Source: Pseudisothecium myosuroides
Taxonomy: Eukaryota > Streptophyta > Bryopsida > Hypnales > Lembophyllaceae
Direction: 5' to 3'
Length of the DNA stretch: 64,000 bases
NCBI GenBank assembly: GCA_951799445.1
Contig: OX637288.1
Span: 45,213,288 to 45,277,287, forward strand
Below, one piece after another: positions 23,351 through 33,155 of the stretch. The position numbers and the translations under genes were made by a program. Every line of letters begins with the position of its first letter. Position 1 is the stretch's first letter. Under the pieces are notes generated by a model. That model did not search any database and was not told where the DNA came from. It saw nothing but the letters and a program-made list of their open reading frames with translations.

Positions 23351-23460
23351 GGCTGCAGTTGCCTTGCACAACACGATTTCTACAAGTATATTGGCATGTC
23401 GCATGCTTTCCAACCCTCCATCTATTTTCCACGCAACCAAACAAGTGCCAACAATAAAGC
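23351..23460 (-). pseudogene. Glycine-rich hydrophobic family remnant (member 3), split by LTR C
   Basis: The minus strand reads GCFIVGTCLVAWKIDGGLES, then MRHANILVEIVLCKATAA, where the giant LTR begins. The frame resumes on the far side of the LTR (9,352 downward) with A-Q-S-F-S-E-T-P. The joined frame matches the AAAxxFKETP segment of the other members, so the LTR inserted in this sequence. Confidence 0.65.
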
Positions 23461-23589
23461 ATCATATGCTTTAGAGGGATCTAACGTACAATACCAAAGC
23501 CACGGTGCTACTTGTAGTTGTAGGGCTTCCTTTTCCTATGAGCTTTCTTCTTCAAGCTTTTCTTTGTGATTCTTACTCTAGCAAATTCT

Positions 23590-23830
23590 AGAGAGGCAAA
23601 TTGGGGAGGATGGCTCTTGGAGGGCGTCAAGGGAGGTTTAGTTGCGGGAGGGTGTTTCCTCTTGGAAGCATGCCTTGTGGCATGGAAGATTGAAGGAGGA
23701 GTAGACAAAGGTGGATGCGCTTTGGAAGAGTGCCGTACGCAAGGCGGTTGCCACGGCTCAAGCTTTCAAGGAGACTCCTTTCAAGCTTTCAAGGAGATTG
23801 CAGATTGTGGCTTGGACTGTTGGACGCTTG
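23590..23830 (+). pseudogene. Glycine-rich hydrophobic family remnant (member 4)
   Basis: The frame reads GGLVAGGCFLLEACLVAWKI, then EGG. After a frameshift it continues with ALWKSAVRKAVATAQAFKET and PFKLSRR. It lies head to head with member 3. Function unknown. Confidence 0.55.
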
Positions 23831-24194
23831 TGGACAATTTTGTGCCTATATTCAATTTTGATTGTGAATGCGCAATTGGATTCTATTTGCGTCCTTGCGG
23901 CATATGTAGAGTTTGATTTTTACTATAGAGTTGTGGACAGCTATAGAGCTGTAAAGATTACTATAAATTGTTCATCCTCGGATAAGCAACCACTATAATC
24001 TATAGGGGTGCTTGGATTATAAATCCATTTTCAAGATAATTATGATATATAAGATAAATTTCATTGATTATTTTTTTGAAAAAAATCTAGGTTGACATAA
24101 TATAATAATTCAAGTTTAAAAAAAGATATAATATTTAAAAGAAAAAATATACATTTAATTGATAGTTAAAACTATCATTTCAAACAAAGTTGTC

Positions 24195-24390
24195 ACATTA
24201 GGCGGACTGTCCATCCAAACCGTCTGATTTGCCAGCCCGTTTGGGACATCCAATGACCCTAATATGTTCAATGTGATTATTTCAAGGTAGTTATATTGTC
24301 CGTCGGGTCCGCCCAAACTGTCTGATATGTTTGCCCATCCGAGATGTCCAATGATCTTAACTCGATTGATGTCCAATGTGACAACAATGA
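24195..24390. repeat. Two-copy degenerate tandem repeat, about 100-bp unit
   Basis: The motif CATCCAATGACC with upstream AAACCGTCTGATTTGCC recurs about 100 bp downstream as TGTCCAATGATC with AAACTGTCTGATATG. Confidence 0.55.
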
Positions 24391-24831
24391 TTTTAAACCA
24401 CCTACATTATATGATTAGTATGATAAGCTACCAAAGTTTGTAGACAAATTTACAAACCACTATAAATCTTTGTGAGCAAAATTATCATGATTGTACAAAT
24501 TGAAATTTCATTGCAAGCCACCTTGATCTAGACAAGTCTTTGTTGCCATCCTATCATTTCCATTTTTCTACATTGTTGTTGCCATTGTATTACCAATGTC
24601 TTCATTCTTCTTTGACGAACTAACACCTATATTTTTCTTCTTCAAACTACCGATGCATTCCTTGGTAAAACTATCAAGTACTTTCTTATCTTCTTTTGAC
24701 AAGATATGGAGTCCAGTACCTTCATCAAATGTTAGAGAAACCAAACATATGACATGATCTAGATAATCTCACCAAATCAACCTTTTTCCCACTAAAAACC
24801 ACCATATTCATAATATTAATAAGTAATCAAC
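24391..24831. other. Intergenic DNA, nothing recognised
   Basis: AT-rich and without identifiable features, up to the second copy of the 1.29-kb repeat. Confidence 0.4.
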
Positions 24832-25004
24832 TTAAACTCCGAGCATGTGGTGACTAAAGAGTAGTTCGAGTAGTTCAAAAAAGTATTGTGGACACTTTCA
24901 TTAAAACTTTGAAGATGCTATACATGCATGGCCTTCTAAACTAGAAGCTAGAAGTGCAAGGCGCTGAAATTGATCAAACTGTCCGCCAACTTCAAACTGT
25001 CAAA

Positions 25005-25215
25005 GAGTTTCCTTAAAGCTGGCCGCGACCGCAGACATCTTGCTCATCACCGATTCTACGACCTTTGTGGCACGCCGCACATCTCCAAAGCCCCCATCCA
25101 ATTGCCAAGCCACCACAAAAGCCCCAACAAGAACGCAACCCCCCGTAAGGCCTCCGGAAATTAAGCATTTTTTAAAGGCGTTGCTTGCAAGCCAAGTCCT
25201 CTAAGGAGTAGCCAT
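25005..25215 (-). pseudogene. Glycine-rich hydrophobic family remnant (member 5)
   Basis: Counterpart of 3,540-3,761 within repeat copy 2. MATP is followed by a stop (TGG to TAG) where copy 1 has W. The rest is conserved, including GGLTGGCVLVGAFVVAWQLD and the SFKET segment. Confidence 0.6.
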
Positions 25216-25352
25216 CTCCAATCTTGCGGTGCTAAGCTTGATCTCGAGGAGTTTGAAAAGGAAGAAGTATACTTACAAGAGCCATTATATGGGGAATTGC
25301 GAAGCATCACCGATCTAGAAGAAGTACATACATATGATGCTTGATAGCTTGA

Positions 25353-25465
25353 CACTAGTAGAAAATTCAATTTTTCTTGTTGTTTTCAATTTTTCAACAG
25401 ATTTTTGTCAAATTTTGTCCGAAACAACGCAACCAAAACAACAGAAAAATTGAATTTTTTGACAA
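25353..25465. mobile_element. Foldback insertion, 113 bp, with empty site at 3.88 kb
   Basis: Starts CACTAGTAGAAAATTCAATT and contains an inner inverted repeat AAAATTCAATTTTTC / GAAAAATTGAATTTTTT. CTTGA flanks it on both sides (25,348-25,352 and 25,466-25,470). The orthologous position in repeat copy 1 reads AGCTTGAGAGG without it. Confidence 0.75.
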
Positions 25466-26248
25466 CTTGAGAGGAGTTCGAAGGTGAAGTACCCTACAAT
25501 GATGCGTGATTAACGCTTGGGGGACGGACCCATGACCACTCAAGCCTCACTGCCTATCACTCAGTTTTCTACCACTTTGCAACTAGATATGAATGAAAAT
25601 TTTTATATTTATTTTTCAAAGATGGAACTACATGTCTTCTATACTAAATAAATTTTTTAGATTCTTTTGTGAAAAATTGATTTTTTTGATAATTTTTGAA
25701 GAAAAAGTGAAGAAAAATCATATCAAATAGAAAAATATTTCAAAAAATCTGAAAAATTCACTATGTGTGTATATTACGGTGACAAACATCATGGTATAAA
25801 CTCAATTTCGGTGTCATTCTATAATTAGAAAATAATAGACATTGAAAAAGCATCCAAAGTTAAAATTTCAATAAAATATGCAATATTAGGAATTTTTTCA
25901 AAATTTTAATTGGAGTAGAAACTAGAGTAGATGACCTTCATTTTGTCAGTTGGTCTCAAACTCAAAAAATATCATTTTTGTGGAGAAATTTCAGATTTAG
26001 AGCAAGGAACAACAACTTTTCAAAAGACACTAAAATAGCATATTTTGTGATCCGTTTTTTTCACTAACTTCTCATTTACATGAAGACAAACACTTACAAG
26101 CCTAGAAATTCAATTGGATACTCTTCATAATCCAACATGAAAGGTCAACAAGAAGAGTCCGGATGAAAATATACTTTCAAACTTTGTCTAGCTCATCAAG
26201 TTGTCAGCCGGACGCCACAGAATGGCGCCAGTGGCGTTACAGGGTTAA

Positions 26249-27219
26249 TATTATGTGCTGCCAAAAAAAATTTGGTAGGTAGATGCAATGCATGTTTTTG
26301 AAGAATTGCTACATTTGTTTTCTAATTTTTTAAGAGATTCAAAAGTTTTCCACTTTCTTAAAAAGAACACTATAAAATCAACTTTTCATGGTGACAATTT
26401 CTTTAAAATTTTTATTTTATTTCAAATTTTATTGTGAATGCTACGTGGGTGGGTGAATGCATAAAACACAATCATGAATAACCTTTTGCTCCCTGGCCTT
26501 GAATGGGGTTAGTTTTGGGCCATGTATTTTGCTTTATATCCCCATTTTCATCCAAAATTTGTAACTTATGACTTTTGTATACCTTTTGTAAGCCATTTTC
26601 ATAGTTTTTAAAAATAATTTATTGGTCATAAAGAGCTCCCAATGAAATGATAGCTTTTGCAACTTGGAGTTTCTAAAAACTATTTTTAGACCAAAAATTC
26701 CAATTTTGAGTCAAAATTTGGGATTTAAGAATATCTACGAATATTAATTAGACTTTAAAAAGAGTTTTTTTCTAAAAATAGGACATTTTTTTATCCACAC
26801 TTTTCCAATGTTGGCTTCTAATCTCATGCCATGAGGACTTTGGAAAATTTGTTTTGGAAATTGAAATTGTATTCTGAAAATCACTTTTGAACTAGAAAAA
26901 TTTGCCAATGTTTATTTTGTTTTACTGAATATTTTACTATTATTTAAAAATGCAGACATCAAAGCATCTTTTTTGTTCACATTTCTCATTGGCTTTTTTT
27001 GTGCATAACTTTTGGAGATAAATTCTTCTAGTCTTGAAGTTTTGAAAATATGTTATTTTTAATGTTTTATTAATTATCCACATTTTATGTTGTTTTTCAA
27101 AAGCTCATAGAACTCCTTGTTCTATGGCATTTTGGTAGAAATCAATAAGTGTCAATTCTTGCAACTAGTTCAGGTACAATATCTAGTTGGTTATTGGGTG
27201 ATTGCAAGAAACACTTGTC
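26249..27219. other. AT-rich intergenic DNA, nothing recognised
   Basis: Homopolymer-rich sequence. No coding or terminal-repeat structure seen. Confidence 0.4.
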
Positions 27220-27356
27220 CTATAATATGGGTATTTGTAACATATATAGACTATAATCGTAAACGGTTTCTATAGTATATACATCTATAACATAGGTGTG
27301 TAGTATTTTAGGCTCATGGGCTCACGCTCCTATGCTCACATAATAGCAGCCCTCTT
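27220..27356. repeat. Dispersed repeat, copy 1 (partner 34,344-34,478)
   Basis: Shared blocks include ACATAGGTGTGTAGTATT, CTCATGGGCTCAC and CTATGCTCACATAATAGCA, in the same orientation as the second copy. Confidence 0.7.
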
Positions 27357-27634
27357 TCTTGTCCCCTTGCCCTCGAAAATTGTCTTTTTGCTCATAACTT
27401 TTGCATTGTTTGTCCGTTTGGCATGAAATTTGGAATGAAGGTAGATGCTATAGTTGCAGACATTGAGTAATTTTTTCAAATTATTTTATTATTTTTAACC
27501 TACTCCCGATTGGATGTCTATCATAGCCATTTTGGGGATTTTAAGTCCTATTTTTGACCCAAAAATGCAAATTTGAAGCCACAAATTGAACATGTTGGAG
27601 GTCGACTAACGTTGCAAGGGCTGACAATGAGTAT

Positions 27635-27869
27635 TTATGAAAATAGCAACATATCAGTTGCACACATGGGGTCAAAATGACCTTCCTTTACGCAAAAGCT
27701 ATGAAGAGGGAAAAATTTTCCTTCATGAATTTTTTGGTGCAATGCGAGCCCAGTCTTTTGTAGCAAAATGGCTTTTTTTATGGAAGTTTTTTTAATTCTT
27801 TTTGTATTACTAAAAATGAAAATCTCCATAGACCCTTTTTCTGCTATTTTTTGCTCCTAGTGACTTTTG
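27635..27869. other. Intergenic DNA, nothing recognised
   Basis: Holds an unremarkable minus-strand frame (27,635-27,829). No supported feature. Confidence 0.35.
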
Positions 27870-28002
27870 CAGTACTTCATAGTAGTCCGTAGTACAGCTT
27901 AGTACTAAATCAACGGTTTAGATATGCAGGTGCCTTAAAACAACGGTTCAGATTTGCCGGAGCGCTTCTAAAACATAGTATTGATAGTACTGTATAGTAC
28001 TG
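27870..28002. mobile_element. Possible small MITE with AGTAC-rich ends, 133 bp
   Basis: The ends are CAGTACTTCATAGTAGTCC and, inverted, CAGTACTATACAGTACTATC, with further AGTACT copies just inside. No matching target duplication is visible, so this is tentative. Confidence 0.4.
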
Positions 28003-28296
28003 CCAGTCCTATGGCCAAAAAACGCAGTTTTGATGGAAAAACGTGAAATGTTTCTTGCAACTATCCTAGTAATTGATCCATTGAGAACATCGTATTTTAT
28101 GTTCTTGGCCATTATAATGTGTATATCCTATACACCCTTTAGATTGTGCCATTTTAATTTATTGACATTTTAGAGTACTTTCATTTAAATTCATTCAAAA
28201 TGAAAATACAACAATTTTATATATCTATTATATAAATATTCTATAAATATTGAATTGTGACCTTCTGTCAAACAAGACAATTTCAAGGCCATTTAA

Positions 28297-29219
28297 CCCC
28301 TAAAGGACCATTTGTCTCCTCGGGGGATAATTTGGGTCCGAGCAGGTTCCTACTGTCTCAATTTTTAGTGATATTTTTTGGGATTTTTTGAGGTTGTGTA
28401 TTTTTGCGAGAACTTTGTGAATATATAATTTTTGTTTTAATTGGTGCCCGGGAGAAATAGTTATGGCACAATAAGCAAAAATGGAGATTGGTGGGCAGCA
28501 CAAAAAAAATCACAAAAAGTCAAAATATTTTTTTTTCAAATTTTTTTCTCAAAGATTATATTTTTTCTACATGTGAAGCTTTGTTTCATTCAATTTGGAC
28601 TAATAATGAGAAAATCATGGACAATCTTAGTTTTTTGGGCAATCTAAGCATCTCCTTGGAAAAATAACTTGTAGAATTCATCTTTGAATGCAATTTTTAG
28701 AATTTTTCAAAAAAAGAATTTTAGACAGGGTTAAATTTTCTTGCTAGAACAATCTCACCGTTGGCATTATTGTGATTCAATTCCATCTAAAAGCTATTAA
28801 CAATTTAGTTTTTTCTTCAATCTTGAACCCACCTCTATTTAACAATTTTTTAATGAGTGAAAATTTAGTGCTTTTTTTCCTAAATTTTTTTGTAGATTTT
28901 CAACTCAACTAATTAACATAAATGAGTAGAAAATCAAAATCAATAGTGCAAAAACTCTGAACTAAAAAGATTCAATGCCAAAAAATCTAGTCAAGCAAGG
29001 TGAAAAAAACTTGTTTTCTTCACTTTAAATGCCTATATCTTGCAATCTACATGGTCAAAGTTTCTGAAATTTCTTCCATGTATTCATATACTAGTCAAGT
29101 ATAAGATCTTATAGTTGGATATGCAAAAAAAAACAATTTTTAAAGTTCTTTTCTCTTTGCAATAGAAATGACAGTTTTGAGTGGTTTTTGATTGGAAAAT
29201 AACCTTGGTCCTTTAGGGG
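28297..29219. mobile_element. TTAA-target non-autonomous transposon E1, 923 bp
   Basis: Flanked by TTAA (28,293-28,296 and 29,220-29,223). The terminal inverted repeats start with a perfect 14 bp, CCCCTAAAGGACCA. The interior is non-coding and shared in blocks with the elements at 32.2, 35.7 and 45.8 kb, for example AATATCTT(G/C)CAATCTACATG and AAGATC(T/C)TA. Exact TTAA duplication with C-rich ends is known for piggyBac and Kolobok transposons. No transposase is present here. Confidence 0.82.
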
Positions 29220-29223
29220 TTAA

Positions 29224-29810
29224 AGAATGAAATAAAGATTTACATTACAACGCAATCTTTCTATGTTGTTCAATGTCCATTTTAGTCTTTCACTTAAAGC
29301 TTTTGATTTTTTTTCATCTAGCTTTCTTTTATTCCAATATATGTTTTATACCGGTTATCACAAAAGGTCACGGCTTCTTTCAATGGTAGAAACATATTCT
29401 CAAAAGTTACTTTTCATATTGTTAATTTTAAACACTCAAAAGTTCCAATAACCCTGAAAAGTGAAAGTGTGACAAATTATCAAAATTGTTTAACCCTTCT
29501 AGGCTTAAGAGGACAAAATGTGTCTTCTTCAAATTTTCAATGGCAAATTCTTTGTAGTGTGAAATAAATCTCAATATTTTGTAAAGTAGGGTCTTTTAGA
29601 GTAACACAATGACATATTTTTGAATTTTGGATTTTTCAAATTTTCAATGTGAGAAGTATAGAAAAATTTTCTTAGAAAATGTAATCCTGTAGAATGAAGG
29701 AGTGCGCAAGAATATTGGATAGGATCCGAGTGAAAGGAATGGTTCAACTTTTTTTGGAAGATGTTCCAAAAGATATGTTAGTAATATAAACCATTGAATT
29801 TTTTTAACTG
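29224..29810. other. AT-rich intergenic DNA
   Basis: No gene. TTAACCCTTCTAGGCTTAAGA at about 29,491 resembles one end of a TTAA element, but I found no partner end. Confidence 0.35.
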
Positions 29811-29813
29811 ACA

Positions 29814-29840
29814 TATATATATATATATATATATATATGT
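29814..29840. repeat. AT dinucleotide microsatellite
   Basis: An uninterrupted AT run flanked by TGACA and TGTCA, so the whole tract is palindromic. It abuts the duplicated RPL13a segment. Confidence 0.9.
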
Positions 29841-30154
29841 CATTTTTGCAGGATCCAAAAGATGAAAGTGGGACGACTCATTGAAAACAACTCAATTTCT
29901 GTCAATTCTTGTAAAAAAGGTAATCTTTACAGTGTTCAGCTATGCATGGCTCTTGTCGAAGCAAAGTCATCAAACCATTTTGCATCTCTCAGTAGTTGGC
30001 AAATGCCAGTCCACACTGATCCACCCATAGAAATAGAAGCTTGGCTGACGAGAGAAAAGCAGAACAGCTGACACAGAAACTACTCTGGGTGACTGCACTG
30101 ATTTGAGAGTTGTTTCTAGCTGGAATGACTCACGAAGATAATTTCAACAATAAT

Positions 30155-30577
30155 GTAAAAGCACCAGTAGTTGATTGTTTAAGCAATTTTGGAGTAGATT
30201 GTGTGCATAATCAGTTGGTAGGAAATTTTTCCCATGTAGGAAGATAGGAAAATATGGGGATTGCACAACTTTCAGAATTTTATTCCCAAAATTGAATTTA
30301 CAGGGAATTTTGGGAACCAGAAAGTACATTTCACTAGTAGCCATTGTTTAGAGTCTTCCAATTCCAATCATTCAAGAACTATTTTCCCACTCATTGCTTC
30401 ATACTTTCTTGCTCACTACTTTGGGACATGTGTCATGACTTTATTAGTCCCAACCTTGAGAAGGGGGAAAAAAAAACATTCCAAGCTTGGTTGGAAATCT
30501 ATGCCAACCTTGGTTGGATAATATAGTACCCCTATAGATTGGGTGCTAGGCGTGGTTGAGTACTAGTGCTTCTACTT
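30155..30577. mobile_element. 423-bp insertion with short inverted ends
   Basis: Present in duplication copy B and absent from copy A (about position 715). The ends GTAAAAGCACCAGTAGT and, inverted, GTAGAAGCACTAGTACT are similar. TAAT flanks both sides (30,151-30,154 and 30,578-30,581). Superfamily not assigned. Confidence 0.65.
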
Positions 30578-30940
30578 TAATACTAAATGAGTAGAAGTGG
30601 TTAATAATTTTGTAGCATTCTTGCCATCAACAAGTTGTTCTGCATAGTAAACGCTTGTAAACAGTTCAAAAAATATTCGCCAACCACTTCCATAGATACA
30701 CACTAAAATAGTTTACATAATGTGTAACTGTCTAACGAAGAATACATTTAGAAAAGCATACAAGTTCGACAATCTAACTCGAGAGCATCACCACCAGAGG
30801 ACAACATGTAAAACATTCACAAAAATTTTACATGCCTGTGAAGAAATCATTGTTCATGTTCTCATCAAAATTGCTTTGGAGTGATTTAATAGCCACCAAA
30901 AGGGCAAAGAGCCAAAAAACAAGATTCATTGTGTAGTATC

Positions 30941-31085
30941 CTAAGTATAAGAAATTGGCACCAAAGTCTCCTGCACGGAATTGAGTTGCTCCTCAACACG
31001 CTTGGTAGCCTTGAGACGCAGCTGAATGAGCTGCTTCTTGCATGTAAAACACCTTGGACTTGGCCTTTTTCTTCTCTTCCACCTC
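30941..31085 (-). pseudogene. RPL13A: RPL13a last-exon pseudogene (copy B)
   Basis: Last exon only: its 3' part reads KKQLIQLRLKATKRVEEQLN and ends PISYT. Relative to copy A, two bases are missing within the VFYER codons, which breaks the frame. The AG acceptor at 31,086-31,087 is still visible. Upstream exons are absent. Confidence 0.8.
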
Positions 31086-31151
31086 CTGCACACCGTCATT
31101 GAAAGAAGTAAGAAGACAAGAAAGTACTTCATAGTTAATATATAAAAATAC

Positions 31152-31209
31152 TTAAACCCTTAAAGGTCTTAAATCTAAAAAATTTATGGGTTTGTCCTTT
31201 AAGGGTTAA
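31152..31209. mobile_element. Remnant of a TTAA element (both ends, no interior)
   Basis: TTAAACCCTTAAAGG is followed about 30 bp later by CCTTTAAGGGTTAA, an inverted pair like the ends of E1-E5. Possibly an internal-deletion derivative. Tentative. Confidence 0.4.
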
Positions 31210-31609
31210 GTATGATTTGGCATATATGGCACCCACAAAACCAAAAAATCCTTTGATAAAAAAATATTATAGAGCTAGTGATGCCTAAGATTGCCTCACA
31301 TTATAAGACTATATTTTACCAAGATAATTATAAGAATAGTTTGTGGTGGTGAGAAAGCTTACAAACTTGGCAATGCCAATCTCAAACATGAATTTTTTAT
31401 GCTTGTAGCAAAAAAAATTTATCCTCAAACTATTTCCATCCATTCAAAGTTTCCTAGTTTCTTCTCTTACTTGTTCATTACTTATAAAATATGGATATCC
31501 AACTCTTCTTTATATCAAGGTGTTGAATATAAACTTATTTAATTATTAAAAATTTGAGATTCTTGAATAGAATGAGGAATTGAATTTGCATCTTTTAGTA
31601 TGATGTCTT
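31210..31609. other. Intergenic DNA, nothing recognised
   Basis: The plus-strand frame 31,291-31,542 has no recognisable features. Confidence 0.35.
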
Positions 31610-31871
31610 GTACAATGGGATACCATTCAAAATGGCGTTTTTGCATTTGCAGGGAAGGAAATTTCACATCTGCCAACTTTGACAGGCTCTTAAGGGCTGA
31701 ATTTTTTTTCTTTTACCACGAATTTTTTGGAATGAAATCATATCTATGTTGATAATATTGTTCCAAATTTCAAGGTCAAAAGATTTACAAAAAAAAAGAT
31801 ATTTGAAATCTACCAACATGTGTAGTTGTGAGAAACAATTTCACAACTACCAACTTTGAGATTCTCCCAAG

Positions 31872-32168
31872 CAGTGTTCTTTTTTCCGGCAATTTGGTGC
31901 AAAATTGCACCAAATTTTATGGCCTGGTACCATGCCTATAGGAAAAAATGGTACTAGAGAGGTAAAAAATCGCCAGAAAACTTCAAATAAAAAAAAAGTC
32001 TTGGATGAAATTTCCAAATTGTGGATGAAAACTGAATTATGGATATGTGCTATGTGCTAATATGATATTTTCTATCCAATATTTGAATGAATGTTGAAAT
32101 TTGGAGCACCACTATAATATTCAATATCGCCACTTTGGCACTTCATTAAAAATGAAAAAAAAACACTG
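31872..32168. mobile_element. hAT-type MITE, 297 bp
   Basis: Inverted ends CAGTGTTCTTTTTTC and CAGTGTTTTTTTTTC, flanked by a perfect 8-bp target duplication CTCCCAAG (31,864-31,871 and 32,169-32,176). CAGTG-type ends with 8-bp duplications define hAT elements. No coding capacity. A diverged copy is at about 37,822-38,938. Confidence 0.9.
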
Positions 32169-32232
32169 CTCCCAAGGGTTGAAAAATTGTTTATTTATCA
32201 TGAAATTTTTATTATGGAATTATCTCTATTAT

Positions 32233-33155
32233 CCCTAAAGGACCAACATGCGCTTTTTGGCAGCATAGAAATTTTGGGCAGGTATGTGTGACTAGAGATT
32301 TGCATATTTTGGGCTGAAATTTTTATAGAAGGTGGGGACGAGGAGTATCTTTCATATGCACCAAATTTCATGACATTTGGAAATACGAGTCAAAAGTTAT
32401 GGCCAAATATGTTGTTTGTTTCTCAACTCGGGTAGTCCGAGCAGATCAGAAAAAATCACTTTTTTCAAAAATAAAAATTTGAAATTGGTTTATTAGATTT
32501 ATATATATAGAAAGCTTTGAATCATTCCATTTTGATCAATGAATCAAACGTTATGAGGATTTTTAGTTTGCGGGCAGTTATGGATTGTCTACTCTAAAAT
32601 AAACTTTGAAGTCATTTATTTCACTCAATTTTCAATATATTTCAAAATAAAATAAAATTGTAGGATGTAGATTGTTTATTAAAACATTGCAACCATTAGG
32701 ATTGGAATTTTTCAATTCCATAATTAACTTCTTAACAATTTGGTGTTTTGAACCATTCTCTACTTCTTTCTACTTACTATTTTTTTCCTATATGTTATAC
32801 AATTCCAAATAATTTGAAAATTTTCAAGCATGTAGCCAATTTGCCTTGAAGAACAAATCCAAAGAAGCACAACAATTTTGGAAATTTTTCATAATAATCT
32901 GACCTTGTGAAGTGCAGCTGCCCGTTTTTTTGCAGGGCCAAAAAAATGGACTTTTGCCACTTCAAACGCTAATATCTTCCAATCTACATGATGGAAATTT
33001 CTGAAATTTTTTCCACATATTCTCAAACCAAAGTACTACAAGATCCTACGATTACATGTGTCCAAAAATGATATTTTTCAAAAATTTGGTGCTTGTACTA
33101 GAAATGGCAGTTTTGGAGCATTTTTGGTGAGATCATAGTCAAGGAACTTTAGGGG
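32233..33155. mobile_element. TTAA-target element E2, 923 bp
   Basis: Left end CCCTAAAGGACCAACATG, right end inverted CCCCTAAAGTTCC. The right flank is TTAA (33,156-33,159); the left flank has decayed to TTAT. The unoccupied sequence CTATGTTAATAACATG is preserved (inverted) in a sister unit of the foldback array near 33,560-33,575, which locates the insertion at TTAA. Confidence 0.78.

Larger units (their letters stand above)
24836..26244. repeat. 1.29-kb dispersed repeat bounded by TTAA, copy 2
   Basis: Collinear with 3,375-4,660 and flanked by TTAA on both sides (24,832-24,835 and 26,245-26,248). It is longer by one foldback insertion (25,353-25,465). Near the right end GACGCCAC...GTGGCGTT forms a small hairpin. 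Confidence 0.75.
29857..31113. repeat. Segmental duplication, copy B (partner at 415-1,254)
   Basis: Same orientation and order as 415-1,254, with an extra 423-bp insertion at 30,155-30,577. Confidence 0.85.
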
